DNA from: an uncultured Photobacterium sp.
GTDB lineage: Bacteria > Pseudomonadota > Gammaproteobacteria > Enterobacterales > Vibrionaceae
Direction of reading: 5' to 3'
Assembly: GCF_947039875.1 (NCBI RefSeq)
Contig: NZ_CAMRAN010000036.1
Location: forward strand, 1-39,458
Length of the DNA: 39,458 nt
Made by a program: the position numbers and the translations under genes. The notes below the pieces were generated by a model. That model had not been told where the DNA came from. It was given only the letters and a program-made list of their open reading frames with translations, and ran no database searches. Within the stretch, counting starts at the first letter, position 1, and each line of letters starts with the position of its first letter. Positions 9,468 to 18,891 of the stretch are shown here, piece after piece.

Positions 9468-10553
9468 TTAATATGCAGAGCGATTATCTAAGCGTTGAAT
9501 ATGCACCGTAATTTCTTCACGGTCATGATACAAATGTTTCGCTTGCAGCTTAAACTTCACACCGTTTTTAATCAGCAGTACTTTTAGATTTTCAATATCT
9601 TGTAGCACTTCGTCATAACGACCTTTCATTGGTAATTTAAGGTTAAAAATAGCTTCTTTGGCCCATGCTTTGATTAACCATTCACCAATAAGGTGTGCTA
9701 CACGAGCGGGTTTTTCAATCATGTCACATACAATCCACGTAATATTCTTACGTGCAGGCTCATATTTAAAACCATCAACTGCATGGTATTTAACTTGGCC
9801 AGTATCCATTAAGCTTTGCGCCATAGTACCGTTATCAATCGCGTGAACGAACATCGAACGCTTCACTAATTGATACGTCCACCCCCCCGGACAAGCACCT
9901 AAATCAACACTCCACATACCCGGTGCTAAACGTTCATCCCACTCCTCACGAGGAATAAACACGTGAAATGCTTCTTCTAATTTCAACGTTGAACGGCTTG
10001 GCGCATCGGCAGGGAATTTAAGACGAGGAATACCCATAAAAAATTGTGAGTTATTTTGTGGGTAAGAATAGCCAACAAAACAACAACCAGGAGCAATAAA
10101 GCACACATGTAACACTGGCTTTTTATGGTTATCTTTAACGTATAAAATATTACGTTTACGCATTGCTTGACGTAGTGGCACCGTGAATTTACGGCAGAAC
10201 TTCAGCAGTTCTTTTGCTTCATTAGTATCTGGCGTTTCAATACGTAAATCACCACAAATTGGGAAGTCTTCACCAATAACATCTAAAATAGGTGAAATAC
10301 GATCTTCTGTTGGTAAACCCGTTAGCATTGCTGATGTTGCAAACATTTGACGAGCAAAAATCAACTGCGAAAATGGCTGCAATTGAATGAATTTATTTGC
10401 ATCACCGGCTTGGTAAAACTCAAATAATACATAACCTGAATTGTTTTTCACCCGAGGGAAACCAAACAATTCCAGCGTATTTGCTTTGTCTTGAACCTCT
10501 CCGGCACATTCTTTTTCAAAGCCAGGACGACAGTACAATAAAACTTGATTCAC
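9468..10553 (-). CDS. rlmM: 23S rRNA (cytidine-2498 2'-O)-methyltransferase RlmM
   Basis: RlmM (YgdE) uses S-adenosylmethionine to methylate the 2'-O of C2498 in the peptidyl transferase centre of 23S rRNA. The reading frame is open further upstream, but the family N-terminus is [16 protein letters not shown]. This matches initiation at a GTG at 10553, preceded by TTGAGGG at a good distance, which also removes an overlap with the upstream DUF423 gene and gives 361 residues. The N-terminal half is the THUMP-like RNA-binding region. The SAM site is [14 protein letters not shown], and a K-D-K type catalytic set is expected around the downstream [10 protein letters not shown] and NLKLPMKGR segments. 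Confidence 0.96.
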   Translation of the reverse strand: MNQVLLYCRPGFEKECAGEVQDKANTLELFGFPRVKNNSGYVLFEFYQAGDANKFIQLQPFSQLIFARQMFATSAMLTGLPTEDRISPILDVIGEDFPICGDLRIETPDTNEAKELLKFCRKFTVPLRQAMRKRNILYVKDNHKKPVLHVCFIAPGCCFVGYSYPQNNSQFFMGIPRLKFPADAPSRSTLKLEEAFHVFIPREEWDERLAPGMWSVDLGACPGGWTYQLVKRSMFVHAIDNGTMAQSLMDTGQVKYHAVDGFKYEPARKNITWIVCDMIEKPARVAHLIGEWLIKAWAKEAIFNLKLPMKGRYDEVLQDIENLKVLLIKNGVKFKLQAKHLYHDREEITVHIQRLDNRSAY

Positions 10554-10563
10554 GTTGAAACCC

Positions 10564-10968
10564 TCAAGCTGAACGCCAGGTGGCGATTGCAAGCATCACC
10601 CAGCCAATAATAAAACATATTCCGCCCATCGGGGTGATGGGACCAAACCATTTAATGCTGGTTAAAGCCAATGCATATAAACTGCCGCTAAAGCAAATTA
10701 TACCAAGGCCAAAAAACAACGCCGCGTATGATAACGCTTTTGATGGCAAAAAGCGTGACAATATTCCACAACCTAATAATGCTAAGGTATGCCACGCTTG
10801 ATATTGAACCCCAACTTTAAACACATCGAGTAAATGCGGTGCTAAGCGGTGGCTTAATCCATGAGCAGCAAAGGCCCCCAACGCCACCATTACCACGCCA
10901 CTACATGCCGCAAACATCAACATAAATCGTGATTGATGACACTGTTTTTCGGTTAACTCAATAGTCAT
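10564..10968 (-). CDS. DUF423 inner-membrane protein (YgdD-like)
   Basis: 134 residues with four predicted membrane helices. The diagnostic DUF423 block is [17 protein letters not shown] near the N-terminus, followed by [12 protein letters not shown]. The C-terminal helix pair ends in [17 protein letters not shown]. This corresponds to E. coli YgdD, which also sits beside rlmM and gcvA. Function is unknown. The ATG at 10968 has GAGGTG well placed upstream. Only 10 bases separate its end from the GTG of rlmM, so the two are probably co-transcribed. Confidence 0.93.
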   Translation of the reverse strand: MTIELTEKQCHQSRFMLMFAACSGVVMVALGAFAAHGLSHRLAPHLLDVFKVGVQYQAWHTLALLGCGILSRFLPSKALSYAALFFGLGIICFSGSLYALALTSIKWFGPITPMGGICFIIGWVMLAIATWRSA

Positions 10969-10982
10969 TAGTACACCTCTAA

Positions 10983-11669
10983 CTATGCTACTTCACTATC
11001 AACACTATTTTTAATAAAGGCCGCTAAGGCTTCAATTGCAATAGTGATATTTTCAGCTTCAGTATGCCCTGATGCTTTACGTGGTTTAAAGCCGTGATCA
11101 CCATCAACTAAAAATTGATAATGCACTTGAGCGGAAAAAGGCCACTGCTCTACTTCACTACGAACTCCAAAGGTATCGCGTTCACCTTGTAAAATAAGAG
11201 TAGGAACCGTGATGGTTGCAAGATGATCGCCACGATAATTTTCAGGCTTTGCTGGCGGATGGAAAGGAAAACCAAGGCAAGCAACACCGCGAACTTTCGC
11301 TGCACAGTTATTAACTAGTGGCGTTTGGGCTGCAATATCCGTCACCATCAAACTTGCCATTCGTCCTCCCATTGATTTACCGCCAATGACTAACTTGCCA
11401 TTATCAAACTGTTCGATATGGGTTTGAAAATCGAGTAATAATTTAGGTTGGCGATCTGGCGGACGCTTTTTACCGTCCTCTGCACGTTTGATCATATAAG
11501 GAAAATTAAACCGCACTACTTGAATATTATGTGCCGCTAACCCCTGTGCAACCGTCGTCATGAAGGCATGATCCATCCCTGCACCAGCACCATGAGCAAA
11601 TAAAAACGTCGCTATTGCGTGTTCAGCATCAGGGCCATCAAGTAGATATTCACACTTATTCAATGACAT
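10983..11669 (-). CDS. Alpha/beta-hydrolase family protein
   Basis: 228 residues, soluble. It is a compact alpha/beta hydrolase of the KANL3/Tex30-like group (COG3571). The nucleophile elbow is GGKSMGGRMAS (Ser in GKSMG), the oxyanion strand is FLFAHGAGAGMDHAFM, the acid is probably the Asp in LILQGERDTFG, and the catalytic His lies in VDGDHGFKPRK. The substrate is unknown. The start codon overlaps the end of gcvA by 14 bases, which implies translational coupling, and the DUF423 gene follows 14 bases later, so gcvA-hydrolase-DUF423-rlmM looks like one operon. Confidence 0.85.
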   Translation of the reverse strand: MSLNKCEYLLDGPDAEHAIATFLFAHGAGAGMDHAFMTTVAQGLAAHNIQVVRFNFPYMIKRAEDGKKRPPDRQPKLLLDFQTHIEQFDNGKLVIGGKSMGGRMASLMVTDIAAQTPLVNNCAAKVRGVACLGFPFHPPAKPENYRGDHLATITVPTLILQGERDTFGVRSEVEQWPFSAQVHYQFLVDGDHGFKPRKASGHTEAENITIAIEALAAFIKNSVDSEVA

Positions 11670-12570
11670 CAGGCATATCCTCTTGCTCTTTACGGGCTTT
11701 ATTTAAAATCCAATCGCGGAAAATTTGAATACGACCAGTGTCTGCTTGTTTTTCCTGACACACAAAATAAAATGCATTTTTACTCACTAGAATTTCATCA
11801 AACGGACACACTAATCGTCCGGCTTCTAATTCCGGTTGCGCCAATACATTATTGCCTAATGCAATACCTTGGCCGTGAGCTGCTGCTTGCAATACCATGG
11901 TCGAATGACTAAATATCGGCCCTTGGTTTACGTTAACGTCTTTCACGTCATAGTGACGAACATAGTTTTTCCACTCTTTACGAGAAGTATCATGCAGCAA
12001 CGTATGCAATTTTAAATCTTCAATAGTGCGTAATGGCTTCGTTCCAACTAATAGCATTGGTGAACACACAGGCATCATAAACTCTTGATACAGTTTATCA
12101 GCGCGTAACCCCGACCAATTACCACGACCATAATAAATGGCCACATCCACATCATCAGTCAGTGATCCCTCATCAAGATCAACCGCTTTAATTCGCACAT
12201 CAATTTCAGGATGTTGTTCATTAAAATCGGTTAATCTTGGCACTAACCATTGAATAGCAAAACTAGGAGGTAAACTAATGGTTAATGCGCCTTTAGAGCC
12301 TCTTTCAAGTACCTTATCAGTTGCATCTGAAATAGATGAAAAGATATCTTTAATATCAAGAAAATAGCTTTGCCCTTCTTCAGTTAGCAGCAATGAACGA
12401 TTGCGACGACGGAATAACTTTAACCCTAGAAATTCCTCTAAGGCTTTAATTTGATGGCTAACTGCGGCTTGAGTAACAAACAGTTCTTCGGCTGCACGTG
12501 TGAAACTTAAATGCCTTGCGGCAGCTTCAAATACCTTCAATGAATTAAGTGGCGGTAAACGTCTTGACAT
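11656..12570 (-). CDS. gcvA: Transcriptional regulator GcvA (LysR family)
   Basis: GcvA activates or represses the glycine cleavage operon according to glycine supply, and in E. coli also activates gcvB. 304 residues, close to the E. coli length. The N-terminal winged helix-turn-helix reads LNSLKVFEAAARHLSFTRAAEELFVTQAAVSHQIKALEEFLGLKLFRR, which is GcvA-like almost throughout. The periplasmic-binding-protein type effector domain spans about 90-300. The gene is divergent from gcvB, the arrangement known in enterobacteria, which supports the assignment. Confidence 0.94.
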   Translation of the reverse strand: MSRRLPPLNSLKVFEAAARHLSFTRAAEELFVTQAAVSHQIKALEEFLGLKLFRRRNRSLLLTEEGQSYFLDIKDIFSSISDATDKVLERGSKGALTISLPPSFAIQWLVPRLTDFNEQHPEIDVRIKAVDLDEGSLTDDVDVAIYYGRGNWSGLRADKLYQEFMMPVCSPMLLVGTKPLRTIEDLKLHTLLHDTSRKEWKNYVRHYDVKDVNVNQGPIFSHSTMVLQAAAHGQGIALGNNVLAQPELEAGRLVCPFDEILVSKNAFYFVCQEKQADTGRIQIFRDWILNKARKEQEDMPDVIE

Positions 12571-12655
12571 ACTTTTCGAGGCTCTCTAATGCATTAGTTT
12601 TTTTCATCTCAAACATTATAAATTGTCCATTGTTTAAGTGCTATATAAACCCTAT

Positions 12656-12850
12656 CATTCGTTCCGTAGTGTCGATGAACATTTTGTGTTTTGCCCTCTG
12701 GCTAACCGCTGAATTGATATTACGATGTTGTGTTTGCATATTGTCCGGATCCTGCCGGATCGGTAGTTATCTACCTCTTTACTTCCTGTATTTTGACTTA
12801 TGCGTCAAAGTAATTGTTAGCACTGCGCCCCAACGCAGTGCTATTTTTTT
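12656..12850 (+). ncRNA. gcvB: Small regulatory RNA GcvB
   Basis: GcvB is an Hfq-dependent sRNA that represses many amino-acid and peptide transporter mRNAs. The sequence shows its hallmarks in the right order. A G/U-rich R1-type block lies at 12724-12743 (GATGTTGTGTTTGCATATTG). Next come a TCCGG/CCGGA hairpin, a GGTAG/CTACC hairpin at 12762-12775 and the R2 block ACTTCCTGTA at 12781-12790. A terminator, AGCACTGCG/CGCAGTGCT over CCCCAA followed by T7, ends near 12850. Length about 195 compares with just over 200 in E. coli. The 5' end is estimated from a TATAAA at 12644-12649 and is uncertain by several bases. The position between gcvA and csdA fits. Confidence 0.93.
12819..12850 (+). terminator. 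GcvB Rho-independent terminator
   Basis: A 9-bp perfect stem AGCACTGCG/CGCAGTGCT, loop CCCCAA, then A and seven Ts. In GcvB this element also provides the 3' Hfq-binding U tail. Confidence 0.92.
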
Positions 12851-12935
12851 ATTGGTTTAAAATCACCGCAACACTTGCTCTTCCTCGCATTTATTAGCAT
12901 CATCGATAATTCAAATTTCTGTAATGTGACTAGCT

Positions 12936-14156
12936 ATGACCATACCATTCGATATCAAACAAATTCAAACCCAATTTCCAGCCTTGCAACATTCAGATGT
13001 CGCACCGCGAGCGGTTTATTTAGACAGTGCAGCCACGGCTCAAAAACCTGCGATTGTTATCGATACGCTAACTCATTATTACCGTGGTTATAATGCCAAT
13101 GTCCATCGTGGTAGCCATAGCTTAACCGCCAATGCAACCTTCGCTTTTGAACAAGCACGTGCCACCGTACAACACTTTATTGGTGCTGCCAGCCCAAGAG
13201 AAATCATCTGGACTCGTGGTGCAACTGAAGCTTTAAATCTTATTGCACAAACCTACGCTCGCACCCATTTACAAGCAGGAGATGAGATTTTAGTCAGTGA
13301 ACTTGAACACCATGCCAATATCGTACCTTGGCAAATGGTCGCACAACAAACTGGCGCTAAAGTCGTTAAAATTCCGATGAATCAAGATTGCACCTTGGAT
13401 ATCGATGCTTATCAGCGTTTATTATCAAATAAAACCAAAATCGTAGCTGTTGCTCATATCACCAATGTCACAGGTACTCGCAATCCGATTGAATCAATGA
13501 TAGCTGCTGCTCACCACTATGGCGCAGTCGTTGTGGTTGATGGCGCGCAAGGGATTGCACATGAAGCTGTGGATGTTCAAGCACTTGATGCCGATTTCTA
13601 TGTCTTCTCAGGGCACAAAATTTATGCGCCAGCAGGTATTGGAGCACTTTATGGTAAACAAGCACTGCTTGAAACGATGCCACCCTGGCATGGCGGTGGA
13701 AAAATGGTCGATAAAGTCTCATTTAATGGTACTAGCTATGCGGGTTTACCGGGGAAATTTGAAGCGGGCACCCCCAATGTTGCTGGTAGCTTAGCGCTTG
13801 CTGCAGCCATTAATTGGCTACAAAGTATTGACCGCCAAGGCGCAGAACAACACATAGCTAATTTACGTCAACAAGCTTTAGATGGCATTCAGAATATTGA
13901 CGGACTACGTATTATTGGCCTTCAGCCTCACGCAAGCTTATTTTCTTTTGTTGTCGATGGTGTCCATCATCAAGATATCGCTACGCTACTCGACCAACAG
14001 CATATTGCCCTGCGTGCTGGCCACCATTGTGCTCATCCAATGTTAGATGCGCTAGGCTTAACAGGAACATTACGAGTATCATTAGCCCTTTATAATGATC
14101 AACAAGATGTAGCGCGATTTATTGTAGCGCTGCATAAAGCCTGTGATTTATTATAG
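12936..14156 (+). CDS. csdA: Cysteine desulfurase CsdA
   Basis: A PLP-dependent enzyme that takes sulfur from cysteine (also selenocysteine and cysteine sulfinate) as a persulfide and passes it to CsdE. 406 residues, class V aminotransferase fold. The PLP lysine is Lys228 in FSGHKIYAP, and the persulfide cysteine is Cys365 in RAGHHCAHPML, as in group II (SufS/CsdA) desulfurases. The N-terminus, YLDSAATAQKP, and the VHRGSHSLTANAT segment are standard. Immediate pairing with csdE 20 bases downstream separates it from SufS, and the location beside gcvB matches that in E. coli. Another chromosomal desulfurase is expected but not in this window. Confidence 0.96.
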   Translation: MTIPFDIKQIQTQFPALQHSDVAPRAVYLDSAATAQKPAIVIDTLTHYYRGYNANVHRGSHSLTANATFAFEQARATVQHFIGAASPREIIWTRGATEALNLIAQTYARTHLQAGDEILVSELEHHANIVPWQMVAQQTGAKVVKIPMNQDCTLDIDAYQRLLSNKTKIVAVAHITNVTGTRNPIESMIAAAHHYGAVVVVDGAQGIAHEAVDVQALDADFYVFSGHKIYAPAGIGALYGKQALLETMPPWHGGGKMVDKVSFNGTSYAGLPGKFEAGTPNVAGSLALAAAINWLQSIDRQGAEQHIANLRQQALDGIQNIDGLRIIGLQPHASLFSFVVDGVHHQDIATLLDQQHIALRAGHHCAHPMLDALGLTGTLRVSLALYNDQQDVARFIVALHKACDLL

Positions 14157-14176
14157 TTACAGCCAAGGAAAACAAC

Positions 14177-14614
14177 ATGACCACCACTATGACGCTTCCT
14201 CAGCACCCTTTTGGCTCTGAGATCACCACTACTGATATTATTGCCCAAATGCAAATCGCAACAGGATGGGAAGATCGCTACCGTAACGTTATTCAACTTG
14301 GTAAGAAACTGCCACAACTGGATGACAGCTATAAGCAAGATCAACTTAAAATCAGCGGTTGTGAATCACAAGTGTGGTTACATCATCAAGTAGTTGATGA
14401 TCACTATTATTTTATCGCTGATTCAGATGCACGTATTGTGCGAGGCTTAATTACTTTAGTATTAGCCGCTTATAATGGTAAAACAGCGGCAGAAATTGAC
14501 GCTTTTGATATCGATACCTACTTTGATAACTTAGGCCTAATTACCCACCTGAGCCCTTCTCGAGGCAATGGTTTAAAAGCGATTGTCGAACAAATCAAAC
14601 AGCTTGCGCACTAA
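14177..14614 (+). CDS. csdE: Sulfur acceptor protein CsdE
   Basis: A 145-residue SufE-family protein that accepts the persulfide from CsdA and stimulates its desulfurase activity. The acceptor cysteine is Cys62 in KISGCESQVWL, the family motif (E. coli CsdE uses Cys61). Downstream, ARIVRGLITLVLAAYNGK and LGLITHLSPSRGNGLKAI are further conserved blocks. It lies 20 bases after csdA with AAGGAAAA upstream of the ATG, so it is the second gene of a csdAE operon. It ends before a bidirectional terminator facing tcdA. Confidence 0.96.
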   Translation: MTTTMTLPQHPFGSEITTTDIIAQMQIATGWEDRYRNVIQLGKKLPQLDDSYKQDQLKISGCESQVWLHHQVVDDHYYFIADSDARIVRGLITLVLAAYNGKTAAEIDAFDIDTYFDNLGLITHLSPSRGNGLKAIVEQIKQLAH

Positions 14615-14652
14615 TATTCCACCGAATTAACACCTCTTCTTGCCAATTAGAT

Positions 14653-14690
14653 ACAAAAAAGCGGATTCCAATGGTGATCCGCTTTTTTGT
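14653..14690. terminator. Bidirectional terminator between csdE and tcdA
   Basis: A 14-bp perfect stem ACAAAAAAGCGGAT/ATCCGCTTTTTTGT over a 10-base loop. It has T tracts in both directions and serves the two convergent units. Confidence 0.88.
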
Positions 14691-14714
14691 CTTTATTATC
14701 GTGTAGACGACATA

Positions 14715-15524
14715 TTATTGACGATGTTTTTCAATCAACTTCTTAATAATATGTGCCACAGCAACAAAGCCAAAACTTGCCGTTACAACAGTTGCAGCAC
14801 CAAAACCACTGGCACAATCCATACGTTTAGGTCCTTCAGCCGTCGCTTTTATCGCACACACAGAACCATCTGCTTGGGGATATTTCAAATGCTCAGTGGA
14901 ATAAACACAATCAATCCCAAATTTACGCTTAGCATTTTTAGTGAAGTTATGGTGGTGACGCAATGTTTCACGTAATTTTCTAGCCAATGGATCTTGAATC
15001 GTTTTAGTTAAATCAGTGACTTGAATTTGAGTAGGATCTGTTTGTCCACCAGCGCCACCAATGGTAATAACTTTAATTTTATTACTTTTACAATATGCCA
15101 ATAATGAGGCTTTTGCTTTAAGGCTATCAATCGCATCTAATACATAATCAAATTCTTTTGATAAATACTGCGCTTGGTTTTCAGGACTAATAAAATCATC
15201 AATTAAATTAACTTTACAGTCTGGGTTAATTAATTGAATACGCGCGGCCATTACTTCAATTTTACTTTGACCAATAGTGCCAGTCAGCGCATGAATTTGA
15301 CGATTGATATTAGTTACACAGACATCATCCATATCAATTAAGGTTAACTCACCAACGCCAGATCGCGCTAACGCTTCTGCTGCCCATGAGCCAACACCAC
15401 CAATACCAACCACACACACATGTGCAGCACGAAGGATTTCAACTTCACTGTTGCCATATAAACGACGAGTGCCGCCAAAACGTTGGTTATAACTATCGGA
15501 TGCTGGGGTATCTAATTCACGCAT
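14715..15524 (-). CDS. tcdA: tRNA threonylcarbamoyladenosine dehydratase TcdA
   Basis: TcdA (CsdL, YgdL) is an E1-like ATP-dependent enzyme that cyclises t6A37 of tRNA to ct6A. In E. coli it depends on CsdA/CsdE, which explains the neighbourhood. The ATP-binding loop is VVGIGGVGSWAAEALARSG (Gly40-Gly45), followed by LIDMDDVCVTNINRQIHA. The reading frame is open to 15584, but those extra 20 codons run through the upstream mltA terminator hairpin and are not family-like, so the ATG at 15524 (MRELDTPASDSYNQRFGG) is chosen, giving 269 residues. The ribosome binding site is weak. Confidence 0.94.
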   Translation of the reverse strand: MRELDTPASDSYNQRFGGTRRLYGNSEVEILRAAHVCVVGIGGVGSWAAEALARSGVGELTLIDMDDVCVTNINRQIHALTGTIGQSKIEVMAARIQLINPDCKVNLIDDFISPENQAQYLSKEFDYVLDAIDSLKAKASLLAYCKSNKIKVITIGGAGGQTDPTQIQVTDLTKTIQDPLARKLRETLRHHHNFTKNAKRKFGIDCVYSTEHLKYPQADGSVCAIKATAEGPKRMDCASGFGAATVVTASFGFVAVAHIIKKLIEKHRQ

Positions 15525-15549
15525 ACTGGTTCTACACTGCTTGAGGTGG

Positions 15550-15581
15550 ATAAACAAAGAGTGCGTTTTTATACGCACTCT
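15550..15581 (-). terminator. Terminator between mltA and tcdA
   Basis: AGAGTGCGT/ACGCACTCT forms a 9-bp stem with a 6-base loop, followed on the minus strand by TTGTTTAT. It lies just upstream of the tcdA start and ends the mltA transcript. Confidence 0.7.
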
Positions 15582-15603
15582 CAAAACAATTGTCCAGTCA
15601 GAG

Positions 15604-15631
15604 CAAAGAGATCACCATGGCGATCTCTTTG
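15604..15631. repeat. Second hairpin 3' of mltA
   Basis: CAAAGAGATC pairs perfectly with GATCTCTTTG over 8 bases. It lies 10 bases after the mltA stop and has no T tract. It may be a 3' stabiliser or a processing site ahead of the terminator at 15550-15581. Confidence 0.6.
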
Positions 15632-15641
15632 ACTATCACTC

Positions 15642-16775
15642 TTATCTTGGCATTAACCACGGATCTTGAGTTGCTGTGCCTTTAAGACCTAAACGCCATA
15701 CTCGGCCAAAATGCTTATAGTGGCCAGCATCAGTACCAGCTTGTTTACCTTTACCATGGTATAAATCAAGATGGTTACGCTTTACCGCACCACCTGTATC
15801 AAGTGCTAATAATAAGCGTAATACATGCTTACCCGTCCAGTTACCTTTCGCGTCGAGTTGTGGTACTTCGGCTAATAATACTGACCCCATTGGAATATAT
15901 TTACGATCTGCAGCTACTGCCGCATTGGCTAATAATGGAATACCGGCACTACCTTTCACATCTAATGTTTTACGTGGAGAGAAAAACACAAATGATGGAT
16001 TTTGCTCTAATAGTTCACGTACTTCACTTTCACTGTGGTTAGCGACCCAGTTTTGAATCGCTTGCAGTGACATTTTTGATTTAGGCACTTCACCACGATC
16101 GATTAATACGCGACCAATACTGACATAACGATGGCCATTTTTACCCGCATAACCAAAATATTGCAGCTGGTTATTATCCTCAAAATGAACAAAACCACTG
16201 CCTTGTACTTCCATCATAAACACATCAAGCATGGATTTACTGTAACCCAGCACTAACCCTTTCCCTTTCAACGCACCATTATAAATTTGTTCACGTGAAG
16301 GACAACGCCCTTTACAAGTTGGCATTGCATAAATTGGGTAACGGAAGACACCGGTTGGTTTATGGCGTAATTCAATCACTGGCGAATAATAGCCCGTAAA
16401 CATCACATTACCTGCGCCATTAGCCCCCCCCATTTGCGCTGCTTGAATACCATATTTAGCTAGCGTGCTTGGATTACCACTGTGCTTAGCCCAATTTTCT
16501 ACTTGTTTATACAAAGGTTCAAATTTACGCGCCATTGACGATGAACGCGAAGTAACCATTTTTGCCTGCGGAGCAAATGTACTGTAATCATGGGGTTTAT
16601 TTGATTCAACGTGTGAAACTTTATTTAAAACATGGTCAAAATGCTGACCTAAATATTGATGTGCTAGCGGATTACCAGCGACTGCTAAGCTCGGTTTTTC
16701 CGTTGTCGTACTCTCTGGAGATGAACACCCCACCAAGCTAAAAAGAATAATTGCAACTGTTGCTTTACGTAACAC
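15642..16775 (-). CDS. mltA: Membrane-bound lytic murein transglycosylase A (lipoprotein)
   Basis: MltA cleaves the MurNAc-GlcNAc bond of peptidoglycan to 1,6-anhydro products at the inner face of the outer membrane. The frame is open to 16865, but the sensible start is GTG at 16775: this gives a short lipoprotein signal with lipobox LVGC (Cys17) directly followed by SSPES, and a protein of 377 residues. There is no Asp at +2, so outer-membrane sorting is expected. The active-site region reads ALDTGGAVKRNHLDLYHG. The second Asp corresponds to catalytic Asp308 of the E. coli enzyme and the first to Asp297. The C-terminal 3D domain is intact. The adjacent position to argA is as in E. coli. Confidence 0.95.
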   Translation of the reverse strand: MLRKATVAIILFSLVGCSSPESTTTEKPSLAVAGNPLAHQYLGQHFDHVLNKVSHVESNKPHDYSTFAPQAKMVTSRSSSMARKFEPLYKQVENWAKHSGNPSTLAKYGIQAAQMGGANGAGNVMFTGYYSPVIELRHKPTGVFRYPIYAMPTCKGRCPSREQIYNGALKGKGLVLGYSKSMLDVFMMEVQGSGFVHFEDNNQLQYFGYAGKNGHRYVSIGRVLIDRGEVPKSKMSLQAIQNWVANHSESEVRELLEQNPSFVFFSPRKTLDVKGSAGIPLLANAAVAADRKYIPMGSVLLAEVPQLDAKGNWTGKHVLRLLLALDTGGAVKRNHLDLYHGKGKQAGTDAGHYKHFGRVWRLGLKGTATQDPWLMPR

Positions 16776-17270
16776 GATAGATAAACCTACAAAAGTTTTA
16801 TAAAAATGTAAAAGAGATAGCTCGCTCACTTTTATAAAGCAGCAAACGGATGCTAATACTAACAAACACCATCTAAAAATAAGTAATTATTTAAAAGAAT
16901 CTACAGATAAATGACATAACGCCATCAAAAGATCTAAGAGTAAGAGTGGTGAACAAAAGTTCCATTGAAAGAATGAAATATACTGTAAGCGTTAAACCCC
17001 CACCCAATAACAGCGTAATTACCATCTAATAGATACTTGTTCTTCATATAAATAAAATAGCGACTACGCTTTTAAAAATGCCCTTCATAACCGAACTACA
17101 ACTCACACAATAAGCTATTACACATAAATACCAGCAATAGCTGATATGAATATTTAAGCACAGATAATGATTATTACTAATTTTGGTCAAATCATATTTA
17201 AATGCTGCGCAAACAACATAATTGATTTAATTTATTGGTTATAAATTAAACATAGATATGGATATCACTT
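16776..17270. other. mltA-argA divergent intergenic region
   Basis: About 495 bases, AT-rich and non-coding on both strands. I find no tRNA here, although in E. coli the metZWV tRNAs are near mltA. The only recognisable signal is a possible ArgR box at 17145-17162. The promoters of mltA and argA must lie here but were not resolved. Confidence 0.7.
17145..17162. promoter_or_regulatory. Possible ArgR operator (ARG box)
   Basis: The 18 bases contain TGAAT-ATTT-AAGCA, matching the consensus wnTGAATwwwwATTCAnw except at two core positions. A much weaker half-match follows after the usual 3-base spacing. It lies 109-126 bases before the argA start. Repression of argA by ArgR is established in E. 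coli; the site here is only a motif match. Confidence 0.35.
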
Positions 17271-18599
17271 GTGAATACACGTAAGACCCCTTTAGTAAAA
17301 GGATTTCGTCAGTCAGCCCCTTACTTAAATGCCCATGTAGGAAAAACCATGGTGATCATGGTTGGGGGCGAAGCCATTGCTGATCCCAACTTTGCCAATA
17401 TTGTTAACGATATAGCATTGCTGCACAGTTTAGGTATTCATATTGTGATGGTATATGGCGCTCGGCCACAAATAACCACCCTCTTAAATCAGCAACATTA
17501 TGATAGCCCTTATCACAAAGGGATCAGAATCACTGATGCACACAGTCTAGAGATAGCGAAACAGGCCGCTGGACAACTTCAACTGGATATCACCGCTCGT
17601 TTTTCAATGGGACTTAATAATACCCCGATGGCGGGATCTCAAATCAATGTCATTAGCGGCAACTTCATTATTGCGCAGCCGCTGGGGATCGATGACGGCA
17701 TTGATTTTTGCCATAGTGGTAAAATACGCCGAATTAATAACAGCGCCATAACCAGCCAGTTAGAGCAAGGGGCAATCGTATTACTCGGCCCTATTGCCAG
17801 TTCGGTGACAGGCGAATGTTTTAACCTCACCTCAGAAGAAATTGCCACTCAGGTCGCGATTCGATTACGGGCTGATAAATTAATTGGCTTTTGTTCAGAG
17901 CAAGGGGTCATTGATAACAACAATGACATTATTTCAGAGTTATTACCGCATGACGCAGAACAGGTATTACAGCAGCTGATCGATCATGATGAACAACAAT
18001 CAGGTACAGCTCGCTTTCTTCGAGGTGCAATTACTGCTTGCCATGCTGGCGTACCTCGCAGCCATTTATTGAGCTATAAACAAGATGGGGCACTCATTCA
18101 AGAACTGTTTTCACTTGACGGAATTGGTACTCAGATTGTGATGTCAAACGCAGAGAAAATACGTCGCGCTAACATTAATGATATTGGTGGAATTCTAGAT
18201 TTGATTCAACCATTAGAAGCTGAAGGTATTTTAGTTCGCCGTTCTCGTGAACAACTAGAGCGTGAAATCACCCTATTTACCGTCATAGAACTTGATAATC
18301 TTATTATTGGTTGCGCTGCTCTTTATCCTTATCCTGATGAAAAAATGGCCGAGATGGCATGTGTTGCGATTCATCCTGACTTTAGAGATGGTGATCGAGG
18401 GGTATTATTGCTTAATAAATTGTGTCAACAAGCTCGCGATAGTGATCTTAATAAAATATTCGTCCTCACCACCCGCAGTGTGCATTGGTTTAGAGAGCAA
18501 GGATTTTATGAATGTGATATTGAGCAATTACCGATGATAAAAAAAGATCTCTATAATTATCAACGTCGTTCTAAAATACTTATAACGAATATAGCCTAA
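17271..18599 (+). CDS. argA: Amino-acid N-acetyltransferase (N-acetylglutamate synthase)
   Basis: ArgA acetylates glutamate with acetyl-CoA, the first step of arginine synthesis, and is feedback-inhibited by arginine. 442 residues. The N-terminal amino-acid-kinase-like regulatory domain spans about 20-285, with [12 protein letters not shown] and MVYGARPQI. The C-terminal GNAT domain follows, with [23 protein letters not shown] as acetyl-CoA-binding region and [12 protein letters not shown] near the end. The start is GTG with a poor ribosome binding site, but the protein N-terminus ([19 protein letters not shown]) aligns with E. coli ArgA at this point, and a nearby ATG at 17258 is out of frame. 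It is a single-gene unit. Confidence 0.96.
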   Translation: MNTRKTPLVKGFRQSAPYLNAHVGKTMVIMVGGEAIADPNFANIVNDIALLHSLGIHIVMVYGARPQITTLLNQQHYDSPYHKGIRITDAHSLEIAKQAAGQLQLDITARFSMGLNNTPMAGSQINVISGNFIIAQPLGIDDGIDFCHSGKIRRINNSAITSQLEQGAIVLLGPIASSVTGECFNLTSEEIATQVAIRLRADKLIGFCSEQGVIDNNNDIISELLPHDAEQVLQQLIDHDEQQSGTARFLRGAITACHAGVPRSHLLSYKQDGALIQELFSLDGIGTQIVMSNAEKIRRANINDIGGILDLIQPLEAEGILVRRSREQLEREITLFTVIELDNLIIGCAALYPYPDEKMAEMACVAIHPDFRDGDRGVLLLNKLCQQARDSDLNKIFVLTTRSVHWFREQGFYECDIEQLPMIKKDLYNYQRRSKILITNIA

Positions 18600-18726
18600 T
18601 AAACATTTAAATCTGCAACAAAGTGTTAATTGATTATTCTGTGATGTATAGTGTTTTTAAAGTTAGTCACTTTAATGTAACAACAATAATTACTATACAT
18701 ACAAAAGAAAGGTTAAATAATTACTT

Positions 18727-18882
18727 ATGATGAGTTTATTATTTCTACTTGTATTCGTTGCAATGCTCTGCGCGTTTACTGGTAAAAAAAATATCAGTTA
18801 TATTATTTTTGCTATCACTGTTGTTTTGGGGCTGTATTGGTTCCATCACCATGCAACAGATTCCTTATCTATTTTACTCTAA
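18727..18882 (+). CDS. DUF5993 family small membrane protein
   Basis: 51 codons; two adjacent ATGs (18727, 18730) make the exact start uncertain. The product has two hydrophobic segments, LLFLLVFVAMLCAF and YIIFAITVVLGLYWF, separated by TGKKN, then a histidine triplet HHH and a short polar tail. Its size, topology and position directly before a DsbB-type gene fit the DUF5993 family as I recall it. It ends 9 bases before the dsbB-like ATG, and the Shine-Dalgarno GGGGG for that gene overlaps this gene's end, so the two are co-translated. Function is unknown; an accessory subunit of the thiol oxidase is an inference from the pairing. Confidence 0.8.
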   Translation: MMSLLFLLVFVAMLCAFTGKKNISYIIFAITVVLGLYWFHHHATDSLSILL

Positions 18883-18891
18883 GGGGGATGC

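Noticed and set aside
10554..10592. N-terminal extension of RlmM to an upstream ATG
   Set aside because: The extra 13 residues overlap the DUF423 gene and are not family-like; the GTG at 10553 has a good ribosome binding site and gives the family N-terminus.
12549..12860. 103-codon open frame across the gcvA-csdA gap
   Set aside because: It overlaps the start of gcvA and the whole of GcvB, its sequence reflects the sRNA, and the terminator falls inside it.
16776..17270. tRNA-Met cluster between mltA and argA, by analogy with E. coli
   Set aside because: No T-loop (GTTCRAxTC) or acceptor-stem pairing was found on either strand.
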